64,000 nucleotides of DNA. Source: Toxorhynchites rutilus septentrionalis. Taxonomy: Eukaryota > Arthropoda > Insecta > Diptera > Culicidae. Location of the stretch: positions 102,130,515-102,194,514 of the forward strand of contig NC_073746.1 in the NCBI RefSeq assembly GCF_029784135.1, read 5' to 3'. Position numbers and translations under genes: made by a program. Under the pieces are notes generated by a model, which had not been told where the DNA came from, made no database searches, and saw only the letters and a program-made list of their open reading frames with translations. Below are positions 47,753-57,017 of the stretch, piece after piece. The first letter of the stretch is position 1. Each line of letters begins with the position of its first letter.

Positions 47753-48044
47753 TTATTGGCGATCTAACGTACAAATCTACACATAGGCGGCGCTGCGGTG
47801 AAAGTGATGATGGTTTTTGCAATGTGAGTTTATGGAAGGTTTGTAGTTCTTTCCATAAAGTACAATATTATTTGACTGCGATTGGTTTGGAAGAAATTTA
47901 ATTCTGCCCAATTTTATATATGACATGTTATTTTCTTGTGAAAATGTGGTGAAAACTGTATAAATATTGACAATGGTTGAATCAAAGAAGGAAACTCGAG
48001 AGCACAATCAAAAACAAGTAGAAAAATGCATGGTTCCTGCATGT
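47753..48044 (+). repeat. Repeat B, copy 2
   Basis: Matches 39238-39555 with deletions. Truncated abruptly at cctgcatgtg where the next family element begins (ttttgacgtagg). Confidence 0.75.
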
Positions 48045-48470
48045 GTTTTGACGTAGGACTACATATAACCTTTCAATATAGGGGCCCATTTCAATATTTC
48101 GGTGTGAAAAAGTGTTCAGTTTTTGAACGCTAATACCTCCCCAATTAATGAATGGATTTTAGTTCCAAATACACACATTGATGGGAAATGTCCTCAGCAA
48201 TTGTTTATATGCTACGCATTACGGTTTTTCAGCTCATATAAAGTTCAAATTGATGAAAAATTGGAAGAAAGAATTCTCTATTTTCCCATACATTTTGTCT
48301 GCGCTTCCACAGCAAACAGCTATTCATTACAAACAACCACGGGTACAGGCGATACGTATGGACAAGGTGAAGGAGAGAGACAAAAAAAAATATTTATAAA
48401 TAAATATAGGCGGTCGCTACAACGTTAACTATATGGCTATATGAAGTGAGCGATGGTGGGGCTTGGCCAC

Positions 48471-48699
48471 TGTAGGGACCTACTACTACTAAGATATCAA
48501 AATAGAGTACTTATCTGAACGGGAGAGATCTTGGCTGGCGATGAGAGAGGCAATAGTGAGGAAAAAGATAGAAGGGATTACGAGGAGTACAGTTATACGC
48601 GAAGGTTGTGAATTAAATAGTGGTGTAATAAAAGAGTCTATTACGGAGTTATAATTGATAAATTAGTTTTTAATTTGAGTGTCCGAACGAGTCGATACA
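48471..48699 (+). repeat. 5' LTR
   Basis: 229 bp, starts TG and ends CA. It contains the promoter presumably used by the element, though no strong TATA was picked out. Confidence 0.93.
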
Positions 48700-49131
48700 T
48701 TTGGCGACGAGGTGAAGTAAAAAAGGGTATGTAGGATACAATTTTTTTTTAATTGGAAATTTACATATCTATGCCATGGTTTTTTGTTCGGCGACGAATT
48801 CAAGATGGCTGACAGAAAAGCGAACGAAAAAAGAAAATATATTTGTGGAATGTGCTAGAACGTATGCCGTATGAACGTATGTATGTGTGTTATTCATTGG
48901 AGGAATGGGAACATTGGGAACGGAACATATGACAGTTCGGGAAAACAAAACAATTAATATGAATGTCTTCAAAATTAGTATTTTCCCAGTGATGAGAGAA
49001 GAAAATGTGTCTCAATGAGTTTATACAGGTAAGTTGAACAATTCTGTTAACTTTGTATTAAAGCGTGATACCGCTACTTTATTATGAAAAAGGAACCATC
49101 GTGTTAAGAAAGTTGATGGTCGGTGTACTGT

Positions 49132-49568
49132 CTGATGGGAATCAGCTAACGGTGAATTGAATTTCTGATTTGGGAATCAGCTAACGGTGATCGGAGTGTC
49201 TGATTTGGGAATCAGCCTGTGGTGAGAAAAGTATCTGATTTGGGAATCAGCTAGCGGTGAATAGAATGTCTGATTTGGGAATCAGCTAACGGTGAATAGA
49301 ATGCCTGATTTGGGAATCAGCTTGTGGTGAGCGGAAAGTCTGATTTGGGAATCAGTTATTGGTGCGTTTAGTGTATCATTTGAGAATCAGATGATATGGT
49401 GATATACAGTGAAATGATGCAATCGACGGTTTAACTAGATGCTCCTGCGTATGAGAAGCAGGCTCATGTTCCGATTTGGGAATCGGTATTCGAGTTGACT
49501 GGTCGGTGTGGAAAGAAATTTTAAAACAATAGTCAGCATTATATCATGTGTACCGGTTTGGGAATCGG
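49132..49568 (+). repeat. 35-bp tandem array of identical hairpins in the LTR element leader
   Basis: CTGATTTGGGAATCAG (6-bp stem, TGGG loop) starts at 49165, 49200, 49235, 49270, 49305 and 49340, exactly 35 bp apart. A shortened unit with pairing kept lies at 49132-49145. Outlying variants are CCGATTTGGGAATCGG at 49471 and CCGGTTTGGGAATCGG at 49553, which keep pairing through paired or wobble changes. The spacer carries ctaacggtga-like text. It lies between the primer site and gag. Confidence 0.9.
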
Positions 49569-49812
49569 TTATCCTCGAAGGATGAGATGTTTTATATTCA
49601 GATAATGGGTTGTATTGATATAATTGTTGTTTTTAATGCACTGTTTTATTAATTATTGATGGATAGGTGATACCTGAATACACACATACACCCACTTATT
49701 TGGAATCACAAATGAATTGAATTGATGGAAAAGATAAATTATGTTTATTGGATTTAACAATATTGTTATGGTGTTTTATTTATTCTGTTCATCATACTTA
49801 TATTGTTTTCAG

Positions 49813-51168
49813 ATGGATTCGTCAAGGGTCATTCCGTCATTTAGATGCAATGAAATTGAAAAAACAAAATTGCATAAAGAATGGCAAATCTGGAAGCGAT
49901 CATTGGATTATTATTTTGAAGCTGAAGACATAACTGACCAAAAACGAAAGCGTGCGAAACTTCTTCACCTTGGAGGTTCACAGCTGCAAGCGATATTTCA
50001 ATCGTTACCTGACAGTGAAAAATTTGCGGTGGTATCTTTAGAGAAGGCTTATTATGATGTGGCGATTCAAGCATTAGACGATTTTTTTCAACCGGGTCGG
50101 CAAGATGTACTCGAGCGCCATAACTTACGAAGAATGAAGCAACAAGAAGGCGAGAGGTTTGCGGAATTTGTTATCAGGATTAGACAACAAATTAGTGAAT
50201 GTGGCGTCGATAAATATGAACAGAGCGTTTGTAAGATTCTTACAGACATCATGCTGACAGATACTATAATAGAGGGCTGTATATCAGATGAACTACGGAA
50301 GCAGATTCTGCAGAAATATCGATCAGTAGAAGAAATCGAAGAAATCGGAAAATCACTGGAAGGAGTTCAGAAACAAATGAAAGATTTTGGATCAAACCGC
50401 GAGGAGTTTAGGCAACATGAGCGCGTTTATGGTATTCAAACCAAACGACGGTATCAGCCATTGAAGCAGAAAGAAGACTTTCCACAGAAGTTTAAAAATC
50501 CGGAGATGAACTGTTTCAAATGCGGGCTTTTCGGACACATTTCGAGTGACACACGATGTCCGGCCAGAGGAAAATGGTGCAAGCGATGCAAGAAAATAGG
50601 ACATTTTGAAGCCCGATGTCGGATGCAAGTCAGACCTTTCTCACGTTGGAAGGAAGAAACAGTAGGAGCCAAGAAGATTCGAGCTGTAAAACGTACTGCT
50701 GCACAGGACCAGGAAGTCCAAGAATTAAATGTAATTGAGGCTACAGAACCGTCGTCGGATAATTCATCGAAAACATATTACGCTTTCTATTCTGGAAACG
50801 AGTCAAATACGGTGAAATGTGTAATCGGAGGTGTTTCTCACCCGATGTTGGTTGACTCAGGAGCAGAGGCAAATTTGATTACTAGTGATGCTTGGAAGGA
50901 ATTTAAATCTGCGGGAATCGAAGTAATCAGCTGTACCAAAGGGAGCGATCGTATACTGAAAAGCTACGCCAACGACACTCCTCTCACGGTATTGGGCACG
51001 TTTACAGCAGTTGTCCGGGCTGGAATAAGATCCGTAGAAGCCGAGTTTTTCGTGATCCAAGGAGGTCAACGGTGTCTGTTGGAGGATGCTACGTCCAAAC
51101 AATTGGGAATATTAAAAATTGGCCTGGAGATCGATCGTATTTCAGAAAATAAGAAGCTGCGATATTAG
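49813..51168 (+). CDS. LTR retrotransposon gag-protease polyprotein
   Basis: Open frame of 452 codons from MDSSRVIPSF; an in-frame ATG at 49741 would add 24 residues. The ATG at 49813 follows a perfect acceptor-like tract (tattgttttcag), so a spliced start is possible. Order: helical capsid-like region, two zinc knuckles CFKCGLFGHISSDTRC and CKRCKKIGHFEARC (about residues 233-270), then an aspartic protease with MLVDSGAEANLI and, at the end, LGILK. It stops about where reverse transcriptase should begin. The layout is that of Gypsy elements. The open frame with its zinc and protease motifs intact suggests recent activity of the protein or of a helper. Confidence 0.88.
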   Translation: MDSSRVIPSFRCNEIEKTKLHKEWQIWKRSLDYYFEAEDITDQKRKRAKLLHLGGSQLQAIFQSLPDSEKFAVVSLEKAYYDVAIQALDDFFQPGRQDVLERHNLRRMKQQEGERFAEFVIRIRQQISECGVDKYEQSVCKILTDIMLTDTIIEGCISDELRKQILQKYRSVEEIEEIGKSLEGVQKQMKDFGSNREEFRQHERVYGIQTKRRYQPLKQKEDFPQKFKNPEMNCFKCGLFGHISSDTRCPARGKWCKRCKKIGHFEARCRMQVRPFSRWKEETVGAKKIRAVKRTAAQDQEVQELNVIEATEPSSDNSSKTYYAFYSGNESNTVKCVIGGVSHPMLVDSGAEANLITSDAWKEFKSAGIEVISCTKGSDRILKSYANDTPLTVLGTFTAVVRAGIRSVEAEFFVIQGGQRCLLEDATSKQLGILKIGLEIDRISENKKLRY

Positions 51169-51174
51169 ACAGGA

Positions 51175-51665
51175 GTGAAAAGATGGAAATTCACGGAGTT
51201 AAGCTCTACAATTGGCGACGAGGATGGGATTAGCTTTGATTCTTCACCTGCACTTGCATCTTCAGATTCGTAATGTAGAAAGGATCTCACCGCCTTTACT
51301 ACTCTGGCCCCCGTGAAAACCTGTCCTGTGAGACACCTTTGAGAGCATTTTATGTCGCGATTATAGCCAGGGTTTGTATCCGAATGAACAAATGAAGATC
51401 CCGGGAAGTGAGTCTTCATAAGTAGGTCTAATACTTCTGAGGGAGTTTTTGTGAACGAACCGACATCATTTTTAAGAGAATCAAGCCCGTTCGAGTGATC
51501 TTTTGCTAGAGTCTTATTGAGGCTGGCAACGATTGGGGTATTTTCGATGCTTTCGCAGTTATATACCCAGGATTTTCGTGAGGATCGTCGCAGTTCTCTG
51601 CTGTACTCAGTTAGGACTCTCTTATATTGAAACCAGGCATTTTTCCCTATACATTTTCGAGTTCA
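51175..51665 (-). pseudogene. Non-LTR (Jockey-like) ORF2 fragment inside the LTR element
   Basis: The minus-strand frame reads YSRELRRSSRKSWVYNCESI, LAKDHSNGLDSLKND, VLDLLMKTHFPGSS and then ARVVKAVRSFLHYESEDASA. This is the linker between endonuclease and reverse transcriptase in Jockey-type elements, up to the start of the RT. It is opposite in orientation to the host LTR element. Confidence 0.65.
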
Positions 51666-51669
51666 ATGT

Positions 51670-51950
51670 CTTGTTTGAGACGAGAACCTTGGTTTTAAGT
51701 CCACAGCCGCAAATCACTTACCAAATCAAGAGCTTCTTGGTAAATTCATCGGCGGAAACGAACTTGGGACACCTCCTCTGGCATCTGGCATAGAATTTCA
51801 GGCCTTGGTGCTGTTTAAAATCCATCTTCACGTACGTTTCGTCATCCATCAGCATACATACTTTGTGCTTCGTAAAAACTTGTACTGTTGTACAACTTTC
51901 GAGCGCGTCTTTTGGCCACCAGATTTTGCTTCAGTGTACTATATGGCTGC
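51670..51950 (-). pseudogene. Tc1-like transposase fragment inside the LTR element
   Basis: On the minus strand: SKIWWPKDALE, MLMDDETYVKMDFKQHQGLK (first catalytic Asp region), FYARCQRRCPKF and TKKLLIW. The same family block is seen in the 18485-19784 element (IIDDETYVLEDFKQLPGLSF), but the two are clearly different lineages. Confidence 0.75.
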
Positions 51951-52177
51951 CTTCAGGAAATGAATACAAACGCTATGTCTCACATCTTAAGAAAGCAGAA
52001 GATCGTGTTCAGGATAGAGACGTTCAAGAAGAATCATTAGAACAAGAGGAGGTTGGCAGCGAAAATAGATCAGAAGGCTCAGAAGGTCCTCAACATAATA
52101 ATGATGAGAATATTGTTGTACCTGAGAAACGAAAATGTTTAGCTCCCAAGAAGTTTCAAGACTATGTGCCTTTTTGA
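51951..52177 (+). pseudogene. pol C-terminal remnant of the LTR element
   Basis: Reads GNEYKRYVSHLKKAEDRVQD followed by a Glu-rich tail to a stop 20 bp before the 3' LTR. A YxRxVxHLKK string is usual at the end of Gypsy integrases. It shows that the original element had pol, now missing. Confidence 0.6.
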
Positions 52178-52197
52178 AAATTAAAAACAAGGTGGGA

Positions 52198-52426
52198 TGT
52201 AGGGACCTACTACTACTAAGATATCAAAATAGAGTACTTACCTGAACGGGAGAGATCTTGGCTGGCGATGAGAGAGGCAATAGTGAGGAAAAAGATAGAA
52301 GGGATTACGAGGAGTACAGTTATACGCGAAGGTTGTGAATTAAATAGTGGTGTAATAAAAGAGTCTATTACGGAGTTATAATTGATAAATTAGTTTTTAA
52401 TTTGAGTGTCCGAACGAGTCGATACA
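52198..52426 (+). repeat. 3' LTR
   Basis: 229 bp, matching the 5' LTR except for a T/C difference in the gagtactta-tctgaac region. Confidence 0.93.
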
Positions 52427-52866
52427 GCCACATTCTATTATCGGACGCCAAGCAGGAAAGGCGCTATCTTGAAATTGATTTTCAGCATAAGAGATATCGC
52501 TGCATTTGCCGGGGATGTATGCGGTGCGATACCGCAAGAGTGAGAGACAGGAATTTCGATGGGATGTGGAGCAGGAGAGCCTATCGAAGTGTGTTAAAAG
52601 CGGTGGAAGCGTCGCGCCTGGTGAATGAGTGGCTAATCACGCTCGATTTAATAGAATGCTGGAGCTTCTAAACGGTTTTATTTAGCTATGGCATATTTGT
52701 ATGTTTATATGTAACATGTTCGTCTATGGCGCTGTACTACATTAATTAAATTTTGACCCCTTTCCTGATGACCGGTTGATCTGAAATTTGGAACACCCCT
52801 TTATCTCTGCAGTCATTATAAAACTGCGTATTTCATGATCTTGAAAATCCAAGATGGCGACCACAA

Positions 52867-53229
52867 CCCAGCAAACATTAAGTCATATGAATAGCTATAA
52901 TTGGAGGCGATATACATACAACCAAGACGCATTTGTATGATATATGATGCATATAACTAGGATATACACGCAAAAGTGGAGGCGATATACGTATATGCCA
53001 TATTTTGTACGCACGATGATATACGATGCTTTTTGGACAGATATGCGATTTGATCCGACAATGTTACCACTCAATCCATCGATGACATGGAAAATCGTGT
53101 TATTGTATTTTATGCGAGTTTAGATATACATGATCGATATTTTGATTGATATTTTATGCGATTGTGATTTGATACGAATTTATATGTAACTTATCATGTG
53201 CAAAGTTATACGATTTAATGTTTGCTGGG
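52867..53229. mobile_element. MITE with CCCAGCAAACATTAA ends, 363 bp
   Basis: Inverted ends CCCAGCAAACATTAA at 52867 and at 53229 reversed. AA flanks both sides. The sister host repeat near 38478-38492 (gctacaaaatggcg) lacks it. Same family as 46507-47400. The interior is rich in atatgat strings. Confidence 0.8.
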
Positions 53230-53734
53230 AATGGCGGATTACATATTTTCTCAAAGTCCCATCAATATGGGTATCAAATGAAAGGGATTGACTAGTAGAA
53301 CACAGTTATTTATGAAAAATGCAAATCCAAAATGTCCGCCATCAATATGTATCAAATGAAGGACTTGACTAGTAGAACAATAGTTATTCATGAGGAGTGC
53401 AAAACCCAATCATATCACGATACCAGACGGTAAATTCCTATTACGATATGCTTGCCATCAAGTGTGTACGTGCCGGCTGAACAACACGACAAATTTTGTT
53501 TTTTTTTCGTATTTGAATCTAAATGTATGAGTGTTTGCTGAGTGTAATTTTGTACATGAAAAGTTGGTCATTCTGGGATCTGTGCTCCATGATATTCGAA
53601 TAATGGACACCCCTTGGTGTAGTCCTACGTATCTCCGGTTATGTCCCCGACATTACCCACCAGTCTTTTTGAACTAAGAAAATGATGAGAATGTAACCTA
53701 AAACTCAAAAACAAATCACGTATATTTTTCTCTC

Positions 53735-53965
53735 GGGCTTTCCAAGGTAGTTCTCACATGCAGGAACCATGCATTTTTCAACTTGTTTTTGATTGTGCTC
53801 TCGAATTTACTTTTTTGATTCAACCATTGTCAATATTTATACAGTTTGCACTACTGAAAGAGGTGAGAAAATAACATGTTATATATTAAATTGCACAGAG
53901 TTTCTTCCAAACTCATCGCAATCAAATAATCTTTTTACTGGATTTACTACCAGATGGCGCAGCGA
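53735..53965 (-). repeat. Repeat B, copy 3
   Basis: The reverse complement matches 39370-39560: gcaggaaccatgcatttttc, cattgtcaatatttatacag, aaataacatgttatatat. Confidence 0.75.
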
Positions 53966-55600
53966 GTAAAATGATGATGTTTTGTTTTTTTGGTATGAAA
54001 TTCGTTCAAATTTTCGAGAAAAATCAGAATTTATCTTCCCGGTTTTACGTATTCTTTCTACGCTAAAAAGGTTAGAAAATAACCATTTTACAATGTGGTA
54101 TGTGTATTTTGAAGAATCGCTTGGTATAAGTGTTGTAACTTTAATTTTTTTTTCTCAACTAGATAAACGATGAGTAACATGAGCTGCGCTAAAAATACTG
54201 CAAATCCTTCTCGTATCGACCCTTACATTATCAATGATATCATCTAACTTAATATGATATCGATTTCATCACCATTATTCACAGTATGCATAACCTGTAT
54301 GCGTTATCAAACTCAAATTTTTTGAAGATTATCAATGACACTGGTTCAATCGCGTGTTGAAACCATCGTGAATATACAAGGCCCCAACTTTCTTACCATA
54401 TACTGACGACATTTAATGGTTGAAATGAATCTAAATAGAAATAAAATGAATAATCACGACCGACTTTTCAGTGCGTAAAATAAACAAACAACATCACTTT
54501 TGTGGTTCTGAGCTCGAATGTAGATGTCGCATGAGCTAATTTAGCTTTGCATAAATTCGTCAATTTAATTGACGAATTTACGTTGGATTTACAACCAGAT
54601 GGCGCAGCGTGTAAAATGAGGATGTTTTGTTTTTTTGGTATGAAATTCGTTCAAATTTTCTAGACAAATCAGAATTTATCTTCAAATTTCTTGGTTTCAT
54701 GTATTCTTTCCACGCTGAAATGGTTAGAAAATCATCATTTTACAATGTGCTATGTATATTACGAGGAATGGCTTGTTATAAGTATTGTAACATTAATTTT
54801 GTTCAACTAAGTAAACGATGAATAGGGTGTTTTGCGCTAAAAATACTGCAAATCCTTCTCGTATCGACCCCTACATAATCAATGATATCAGCCAATTTGA
54901 TATGATATCGATTTCATCGCAATTATCCATAGTATCAATAACCGGTATGCATCATCAAACTTAAAATTTTAGAAGATTATCTATGACTTTGGTCAAATCG
55001 CGTGTTGAAACTATCGTAAATATACAAAACTCCAACAAAACAAAACTTACTTACCATATACTGACAACATTCAATGGCTGAAATGAATCTAAATTGAAAT
55101 AAAATGAATAATCACCACAGAATCTTGCTTTTCAGTGCGTAAAATAAACAAACACCTTCACTTCATGAGCTGATTCAGCTTTGCGTAAATTCGTCAGTTG
55201 ATGAGTTTACGTTGGATTTACAACCAGATGGCGCAACGAGTAAAATGAGGATGTTTTGTTTTTTTGGTATGAAATTCGTTCAAATTTTCTAGAGAAATCA
55301 GAATTCATCTTCAAATTTCCCGGTTTCATGTATTCTTTCCACGCTGAAAAGGTTATAAAATCATCTTTTTACAATGTGCTATGTATATTACGAGGAATGA
55401 CTTGTTATAAGTATTGTAACTTTAATTTTTTTCAACTGAGTAAACGATGAATAGGGTGTTTTGCGCTAAAAATACTGCAAATCCTTCTCGTATCGGCTCC
55501 TACATAATCATGAATATCAGCCAAGCTGATATGATATCGATTTCATCGCAATTATCCATAGTATCAATAACCGGTATGCATCATCAAACTTAATTCTTAA
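53941..55600 (+). repeat. Three tandem ~635-bp units
   Basis: Units start tggatttac(t/a)accagatggcgc at about 53940, 54584 and 55214. Each holds a 63-64 codon frame opening MFFWYEIRSNF and shared strings aaaaatactgcaaatccttc, gatatgatatcgatttcatc and taaccggtatgca. The third unit is truncated near 55600. Frame conservation is no better than expected from overall similarity, so these are not called genes. Confidence 0.85.
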
Positions 55601-55900
55601 CTTAATAAAAAAATTTAAAAATAAATAATAAAATTTATTAATCAATTAATTAATAATTAGCGATTGCAGGCAATGGTGATTTTCACTTACATAGAGTACT
55701 AATTTGATTAAGGAAAAATCATGTTCATTCATAATTTTCATTTTAAAAGTGTATTCATTCCTTCTGCAAATCCATACTGCATGCCTATTCCCCAATATCG
55801 CCAAGGCGGATAGATCGTTAGTCGAAAATACTGAATAATTAAACAAACCAAATGGCATCACTGATGGTTCTTTTTTCCACTCCGCTAAACTGTCATCTCA
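55601..55900. other. AT-rich spacer
   Basis: Begins with a run of taataaaa-like sequence. No feature. Confidence 0.4.
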
Positions 55901-55919
55901 AACAAAACAAATGCATCAT

Positions 55920-56175
55920 ACAACTGGTGAGTATGAAATATATTTCGGCTTTTTAATTATTAATTATTTTATCTTGTCTTATCAGCTATGAATACATTCG
56001 ACTCGTTTGCTTCCATCAATCGGTAAGTGAGAAAGAAGATTTCTCCCATCACCACAGTGCGGATTTCCACTTCTATCACAGCAGCCAACAACATCCGTTT
56101 TCCTGCAGCAGTAACCTCCAACCCCTATTGGCAATGCCGGGGGACAGCATTAACAGCAGCAGCAGCAGAATTTGA
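55920..56175 (+). pseudogene. Exon-like unit with intron, copy 1
   Basis: catacaactG|gtgagt (about 55929) and tcttatcag|ctatgaatac (55985) bound a ~57-bp intron. The downstream frame reads YEYIRLVCFHQSVSEKEDFS and then HHHSADFHFYHSSQQH, ending after a poly-Ser (CAG repeat) tract at about 56172. A second copy lies at 56632-56843. Function unknown. Confidence 0.4.
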
Positions 56176-56188
56176 CCATGATATGCAC

Positions 56189-56401
56189 CCCTATTCTGTA
56201 TTCCGATCGATTCGAAATATTCCGAACGACTTGATAAAATTCTATTCTGTATTCCGTTCGAGTTGTTTTTGCATTTCGTTCGATCTGTTTCTCTTCAAAC
56301 ATTAAATGGTTAAAGCGTTCGAAATAGAGAATATGAAATTATAACTCGAACGAAATAACGGTTTCGAACGAAATGAAAATCCGTCGGAATACAGAATAGG
56401 G
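56189..56401. mobile_element. MITE with CCCTATTCTGTATTCCGA ends, ~213 bp
   Basis: The left end CCCTATTCTGTATTCCGATC at 56189 is inverted at the right end (tcggaatacagaataggg, to 56401). An extra internal copy, ctattctgtattccgttc, lies at 56242. The interior is rich in TTCGAACG-like palindromes. No clear target duplication. Confidence 0.75.
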
Positions 56402-56631
56402 CTGATGGTATTGCGAAGAACTTTCCCCATTAGAGGTTCCGTGCTTCGCGCACATTCAAAAATCCTCTTCAGACACGAAAACTCAACGACGAGGAGGTAT
56501 TTATCAACTTGCTCAGCTGAATTACCACCCGGAGGAACCCGAATGCACTGATTCCGTTGTATAGTAGAATGAAAATAGGCGAGGTAAGCGAACGTAATCG
56601 CATGATATTTTAACGTTCGCATTTTTATCCG

Positions 56632-56843
56632 GATCATACAACTGGTGAGTAGGGAATTCATTTCTGCTTTTCACTTACTAATCATTTTATTTTGTTTCAG
56701 CTATGAATACATCCAACTCAATCAATCAGCGAGTGAGAAAGATGATTTCCCTCATCACCACATTGCTTATTTCCACTTCTGTCACGCCAGCCAACAGCAT
56801 CAGCTTTCCCGCAGCAGTGATTTCGCAAGTGAAGTATTGCTGT
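56632..56843 (+). pseudogene. Exon-like unit with intron, copy 2
   Basis: It has the same splice layout as copy 1 (catacaactg|gtgagt, tttgtttcag|ctatgaatac). The same frame reads YEYIQLNQSASEKDDFPHHH and then IAYFHFCHASQQHQLS, stopping at 56841-56843. Flanking sequences differ between the copies, so the duplicated part is short. No known family recognised. Confidence 0.4.
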
Positions 56844-56905
56844 GATATATTAAAAAAAACAATCTACTGAAATACATTGTCTTCGTTATGTATGTCAAAC
56901 TTAGT

Positions 56906-56911
56906 TTTATT
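56906..56911 (-). terminator. Polyadenylation signal of SCYL3
   Basis: AATAAA on the minus strand, 107 bp past the stop codon at 57018. Confidence 0.6.
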
Positions 56912-57017
56912 GGATATTCGTCATGACACCATAATAAGTTCGCCGATTGTTAACACTAGACAGGCATGTTAAAAAAAACTATACAAACACCTATTTTGAC
57001 CTCAACTAACAGAACGT

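Larger units (their letters stand above)
48471..52426 (+). mobile_element. Composite LTR retrotransposon, 3956 bp
   Basis: 229-bp LTRs at 48471-48699 and 52198-52426 (TGTAGGG...GATACA) differ at only one position that I can see. GCCAC is duplicated at 48466-48470 and 52427-52431. A primer-binding-site candidate TGGCGACGAGG starts at 48702, and a purine tract (aaggtggga) precedes the 3' LTR. Inside are a hairpin array, an open gag-protease frame, antisense fragments of two unrelated transposons where reverse transcriptase should be, and a pol C-terminal remnant. It is Gypsy-like by its gag-protease layout and cannot be autonomous. Confidence 0.93.
48049..53675 (+). repeat. GACGTAGGACTAC-bounded element, copy with LTR element and MITE inside
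   Basis: The left end is GACGTAGGACTAC at 48050. The right end GTAGTCCTACGTA is at about 53619, then a stem-loop (arms GGTTATGTC, GACATTACC) and GTCTTTTT. Removing the LTR element with one target repeat (3961 bp) and the MITE (363 bp) leaves about 1.3 kb, collinear with the 35324-39015 copy. No coding capacity. Confidence 0.75.

Noticed and set aside
49132..49360. CRISPR array
   Set aside because: Regular 35-bp spacing and palindromic repeats look superficially similar, but the spacers are also repeated, the unit is a simple tandem repeat, and it sits inside a eukaryotic LTR element.
49741..51168. Host gene encoding a CCHC zinc-finger protein
   Set aside because: Flanking LTRs, target duplication, DSG protease motif and the pol remnant show it is retrotransposon gag-protease.
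53982..55450. Three-member gene family (MFFWYE proteins)
   Set aside because: These are tandem DNA units. The frames vary no less than the surrounding DNA and no known domain is visible.
56302..56661. Minus-strand gene with a RVPPGGNS motif like Jupiter/HN1 proteins
   Set aside because: The match is only a few residues, the frame runs through a MITE, and no partner exons were found.
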